Shown here in pieces: positions 60,883 through 64,000 of a DNA stretch of 64,000 nt. Source of the DNA: Tardiphaga sp052076105. Its GTDB lineage: Bacteria > Pseudomonadota > Alphaproteobacteria > Rhizobiales > Xanthobacteraceae. Under the pieces are notes generated by a model. The model was given only the letters and a program-made list of their open reading frames with translations. It made no database searches and had not been told where the DNA came from. The stretch lies in the NCBI RefSeq assembly GCF_052076105.1, contig NZ_CP197245.1, positions 2,604,001-2,668,000 of the forward strand, in the 5' to 3' direction. Each line of letters begins with the position of its first letter. Position 1 is the stretch's first letter. A program made the translations under genes and the position numbers.

Positions 60883-61976
60883 GCATGATCACCAACACCA
60901 TTGGCAGATATTTCGCCGGTCGCTTCCTGGTGGCGGCCTTGGGCGTGTTCACCAGCATCTTCATGCTGCTGGTGCTGGTCGATTACATTGAGATGGTCAG
61001 GCGCACCTCCGGGCTGGCCTCGGCCTCCGCTCTGATGGTGGCACAGACGTCGCTGTACCGGGTGCCTCAGTTGCTTGAGAAGATGATGCCGTTTTGCATC
61101 CTGATCGGTGCCATGACCTGTTATCTCGCGCTGTCGCGGCGGCTCGAACTGGTGGTCGCCCGCGCCGCCGGCGTCTCGGCCTGGCAGTTTATTTCCCCTG
61201 CGCTGGCCAGCGCCCTCGTCCTGGGTGTGCTGGCGACCGTGGGCTACAATCCCCTGTCGGCCAATCTGCGCGAGGAATCGAAGCGGATGGAGGCTCAGAT
61301 GTTCGGCGATGCGCCGGGCGGCGGCGTCCAGGACGCTTCCGGCTTCTGGATCAACCAGGTCAATCGCGAGGGTCAATCCATCATCAATGCTGCCCGCAGC
61401 GAGCAGCAGGGCGTCCGCCTGACAGGCCTGACCGTGTTCCGGTTCGACACAGAATCCCAGTTCAAGGAACGGGTCGAGGCCCGCGAAGCATCGCTGGAGC
61501 CCGGTCGCTGGCTGTTCAAGGGCGTGCGCCGCTACACTCTCGATTCGCCCATGGTCGAGCAGGACAGCATGTACCTGGCCACGACCCTCACCCCACTGCA
61601 GGTCAGAAACAGTTTTTCGACCCCCGAAACAGTGTCATTTTGGCAACTTCCTTCGTATATCAAATCCTCCGAGAGTTCGGGTTTCGCGACGGCCGGGTAC
61701 CGCTTGCAGTATCATAAGCTTATCGCACAGCCATTTTTGCTGGTTGCGATGGTGATGCTGGCCGCTTCCGTGAGCCTGAGGTTCTTTCGGATGGGCGGTG
61801 TCCAGAAGATGGTTTTGAGTGGCGTGGGCGCAGGCTTTCTGCTCTACGTTCTGTCGAAAGTTACGGAAGATTTGAGCAAGGCTGAGTTGATGCATCCGAT
61901 TGCTGCGGCGTGGCTGCCTGTGTGTGTGGGCGGCCTCACCGGCTTTTTGGCCTTGTTGTACCAGGAGGACGGGTAG
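60879..61976 (+). CDS. lptG: LPS export permease LptG
   Basis: A 365-residue YjgP/YjgQ-family partner of LptF: ITNTIGRYFAGRFLVAALGV at the start, YRVPQLLEKMMPFCILIGAM and LSRRLELVVARAAGVSAWQF as the coupling region facing LptB, a periplasmic domain (about 130-260), and C-terminal helices (FLLVAMVMLAASVSLRFFRM). Its ATG overlaps lptF (ATGA), and its stop codon overlaps the lptD GTG start by one base, so the three genes are translationally coupled. Confidence 0.94.
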   Translation: MSMITNTIGRYFAGRFLVAALGVFTSIFMLLVLVDYIEMVRRTSGLASASALMVAQTSLYRVPQLLEKMMPFCILIGAMTCYLALSRRLELVVARAAGVSAWQFISPALASALVLGVLATVGYNPLSANLREESKRMEAQMFGDAPGGGVQDASGFWINQVNREGQSIINAARSEQQGVRLTGLTVFRFDTESQFKERVEAREASLEPGRWLFKGVRRYTLDSPMVEQDSMYLATTLTPLQVRNSFSTPETVSFWQLPSYIKSSESSGFATAGYRLQYHKLIAQPFLLVAMVMLAASVSLRFFRMGGVQKMVLSGVGAGFLLYVLSKVTEDLSKAELMHPIAAAWLPVCVGGLTGFLALLYQEDG

Positions 61977-64000
61977 TGGCTGTGTTTGCCGCCCTCCGTG
62001 AACAGGCATTTGATTGGAAGCTGCGCATGACCATGCGCGGCGACCGGTTCTGCACGTCTGGCGTACTGGCCCCGGTTCTCGCAACCGTTTTGGGTCTCGC
62101 GACTGCGTTTGGCGTCGCGGCGACCACGCCGGCAGCCGCCCAGAGTTTCACCTACAATCGCCCCGCCACCCGGCCGAAGCCGCCCCCTGCCGCCCAGACC
62201 GGGCAGATGCTGGTGCAGGCCACCGAGGTCAATTACGACTATAACAACTCGCGCGTCGCCGCAGTGGGCAGCGTGCAGATGTATTACAACGGCACGTCCG
62301 TCGAGGCCGACAAGGTCATCTACGACCAGAAGACCAAGCGCCTGCATGCCGAAGGCAATGTCCGGATGACGGACGCCGACGGCAAGATCACCTATGCCAA
62401 CCTGCTCGACCTCAGCGACGACTACCGCGACGGTTTCGTGGACTCGCTTCGTGTCGATACTGCGGATGCGACCCGCATGGCCGCGACACGCGCCGAGCGC
62501 ACCGCCGGCAACTACACTGTGTTCCAGAACGGTGTGTACACAGCCTGTGCCGCCTGTAAGGAAGATCCGAAGAAGCCGCCGCTTTGGCAGGTCAAGGGTG
62601 CCCGCGTCATCCACGACCAGACCGAAAAGATGATGTATTTCGAGGACGCCCGGATCGAGTTCTTCGGCGTGCCCCTCGCCTACGTCCCGTATTTCTCGAC
62701 GCCCGATCCAACGGTGAAGCGCAAGACCGGCTTCCTGATGCCGTCGCCCTCGAACAACACCAACTATGGTTTCGGTATCGAGACCCCGTTCTACTGGGCG
62801 ATCGCCCCCGATTACGATGCGACGATCTCACCGCGGTATATGACCAAACAGGGCCTGTTGCTCCAGGGTGAATTCCGCCAGCGACTGATGGACGGCTCCT
62901 ACCAGATCCGCGCCTATGGCATTAACCAGCAGGATCGGAATGCATATGCCAACACGGTCGGCGACAAGGACTGGCGCGGCGGTGTCGAGTCCAAGGGCCA
63001 GTTCGCATTGAACGACAAATGGGTGTGGGGCTGGGATGCAGTCGCACTCAGCGATTACAACTTCCTGCAGGATTACCGGCTGTCGATGTACCGGGATCCC
63101 TATGCCTCGTTTTTGAACCTGCAGACGGAAGCCGTTTCGCAGCTCTATCTGACGGGCGTCGGCAAGCGCAGCTTCTTCGATGCACGCACGATCTACTATC
63201 TGAGCTTCTCCGGTAATCAGAGCCAGGTTCCAGTCATTCACCCGGTGATCGATTACAACAATGTGCTCAACCAGAACATTCTGGGCGGCGAGTTCAGCTA
63301 CAAGTTCAACATGACCAGCCTGAGCCGTGATCAGGCCTCATTCGCGCCGATCACGTCTCTCGCCAATACCAACGGCTTGTGCAATCTGACTTCTGCAGAT
63401 CCTCTCGCGAGGACGCCAACAAACTGCCTGATGAACGGCATTCCTGGCACCTATACTCGCGTGACTGGTGAAGCACAGTGGCGCCGTTCCTATACGGACT
63501 CGTTCGGCCAGATCTTCACGCCGTTCGCGATCCTGCGCGTCGATGCGATCGACGCCTCGATCTCGAACCAGCCCGGCGTCTCCAACTTCCTGCCGACAGG
63601 CGACACGACCGCGCTGCGGGTGATGCCGACCGTAGGCCTCGAATATCGCTATCCGTTCATCAACGTTCAGCCGTGGGGCACCACGACACTTGAGCCGATC
63701 GCTCAGGTCATCATTCGTCCGAACGAAACCTACGCCGGTAAGTTGCCGAACGAAGACGCGCAGAGCATGAGCTTCGACGCGAGCAATCTGTTCAGCGTCA
63801 ACAAGTTCTCCGGTTACGACCGTGTCGAAGGCGGCGGCCGGGCCAATGTTGGCGTGCAGGCCACCACGCAGTTCGACCGTGGCGGCTCCGTCAAAGTCCT
63901 GTTCGGCCAGTCCTATCAGCTGTTCGGCCTGAACTCGTTCGCTGTCGCCGATACGACCAACACCGGCGTCAACTCGGGACTGGCCACCTCGCGGTCCGAC
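61976..64000 (+). CDS. lptD: LPS-assembly outer-membrane protein LptD, 3' part missing
   Basis: GTG at 61976 with AGGAGG eight bases upstream opens a frame of 675 codons that runs off the right edge. A signal peptide (about residues 25-55, ending AAAQ) is followed by the OstA-like periplasmic domain (LVQATEVNYDYNNSRVAAVG, VEADKVIYDQKTKRLHAEGN). Then the barrel begins (FFGVPLAYVPYFSTPDPTVK, GFGIETPFYWAIAPDYDATI). CAACKEDPKKPPLW carries one of the cysteine pairs. It places LPS in the outer leaflet with LptE. Its direct overlap with lptG gives one transport operon. Confidence 0.95.
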   Translation, partial: MAVFAALREQAFDWKLRMTMRGDRFCTSGVLAPVLATVLGLATAFGVAATTPAAAQSFTYNRPATRPKPPPAAQTGQMLVQATEVNYDYNNSRVAAVGSVQMYYNGTSVEADKVIYDQKTKRLHAEGNVRMTDADGKITYANLLDLSDDYRDGFVDSLRVDTADATRMAATRAERTAGNYTVFQNGVYTACAACKEDPKKPPLWQVKGARVIHDQTEKMMYFEDARIEFFGVPLAYVPYFSTPDPTVKRKTGFLMPSPSNNTNYGFGIETPFYWAIAPDYDATISPRYMTKQGLLLQGEFRQRLMDGSYQIRAYGINQQDRNAYANTVGDKDWRGGVESKGQFALNDKWVWGWDAVALSDYNFLQDYRLSMYRDPYASFLNLQTEAVSQLYLTGVGKRSFFDARTIYYLSFSGNQSQVPVIHPVIDYNNVLNQNILGGEFSYKFNMTSLSRDQASFAPITSLANTNGLCNLTSADPLARTPTNCLMNGIPGTYTRVTGEAQWRRSYTDSFGQIFTPFAILRVDAIDASISNQPGVSNFLPTGDTTALRVMPTVGLEYRYPFINVQPWGTTTLEPIAQVIIRPNETYAGKLPNEDAQSMSFDASNLFSVNKFSGYDRVEGGGRANVGVQATTQFDRGGSVKVLFGQSYQLFGLNSFAVADTTNTGVNSGLATSRSD

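Noticed and set aside
1..64000. tRNA genes, rRNA, CRISPR arrays, integrases, transposases
   Set aside because: I looked for T-loop sequences, regularly spaced repeats and transposase motifs and found none I could support.

Overview
The window is a high-GC, gene-dense piece of an alphaproteobacterial chromosome. It most likely comes from Bradyrhizobiaceae/Nitrobacteraceae (Bradyrhizobium, Rhodopseudomonas, Tardiphaga or Afipia-like). I infer this from protein character, from the set aspS / rnd / ppx / ppk1 / hdaA / pgsA-type / purM-purN / ndk / holC-pepA / lptFGD, and from palindromic intergenic repeats of the kind common in that group. No tRNA, rRNA, CRISPR array, integrase or intact insertion sequence was seen.

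Region by region. 1-4.6 kb: the 5' part of an efflux-pump adaptor, divergent from a TetR regulator, followed by two MFS exporters and an SDR. 4.6-15.2 kb: a DEAD-box helicase with a Lys-rich tail, MgtC, a PD-(D/E)XK (DUF2161-like) protein, a GNAT, a thioesterase, a BtuF-like protein, an isolated ORC/Cdc6-like AAA+ ATPase, and a flavin-binding protein divergent from a MocR/PdxR-type regulator. 15.2-21.4 kb: small secreted or membrane proteins, an SDR/SnoaL pair, CreA, a large L,D-transpeptidase and a Tat-exported glutathione peroxidase. 21.4-22.5 kb: a gene-poor, repeat-rich stretch. 22.5-31 kb: polysaccharide deacetylase, DHFR-like protein, DoxX, maeB, aspS and a chemoreceptor.

31-41.4 kb is core metabolism: SelO, RNase D, and on the minus strand a CDP-alcohol phosphatidyltransferase -> hdaA -> ppk1 -> ppx run with a possible Pho box before ppk1. 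This run is divergent from purM-purN. 41.5-47.6 kb is accessory: a trypsin-like protease fused to a DNA/RNA non-specific endonuclease, an alpha/beta hydrolase, and a MetX-like hydrolase/desaturase pair facing a TetR gene. 47.7-54.6 kb: a membrane class III cyclase, an H1-like basic protein, CspA, a beta-barrel protein, TerC, Ndk, and small proteins including a possible NepR-like one. 54.6-64 kb: an ABC-F ATPase, a lipoprotein, holC-pepA, and the LPS-export operon lptF-lptG-lptD running off the end.

The most unusual items are the protease-nuclease fusion at 41513-43483, which keeps both catalytic sites, and the lone ORC/Cdc6-like ATPase at 11139-12710. Both sit as single genes between housekeeping genes. 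They are reasonable candidates for conflict or defence functions, but that role is inference. Start sites were re-chosen from Shine-Dalgarno spacing and domain limits wherever the longest open frame was implausible.
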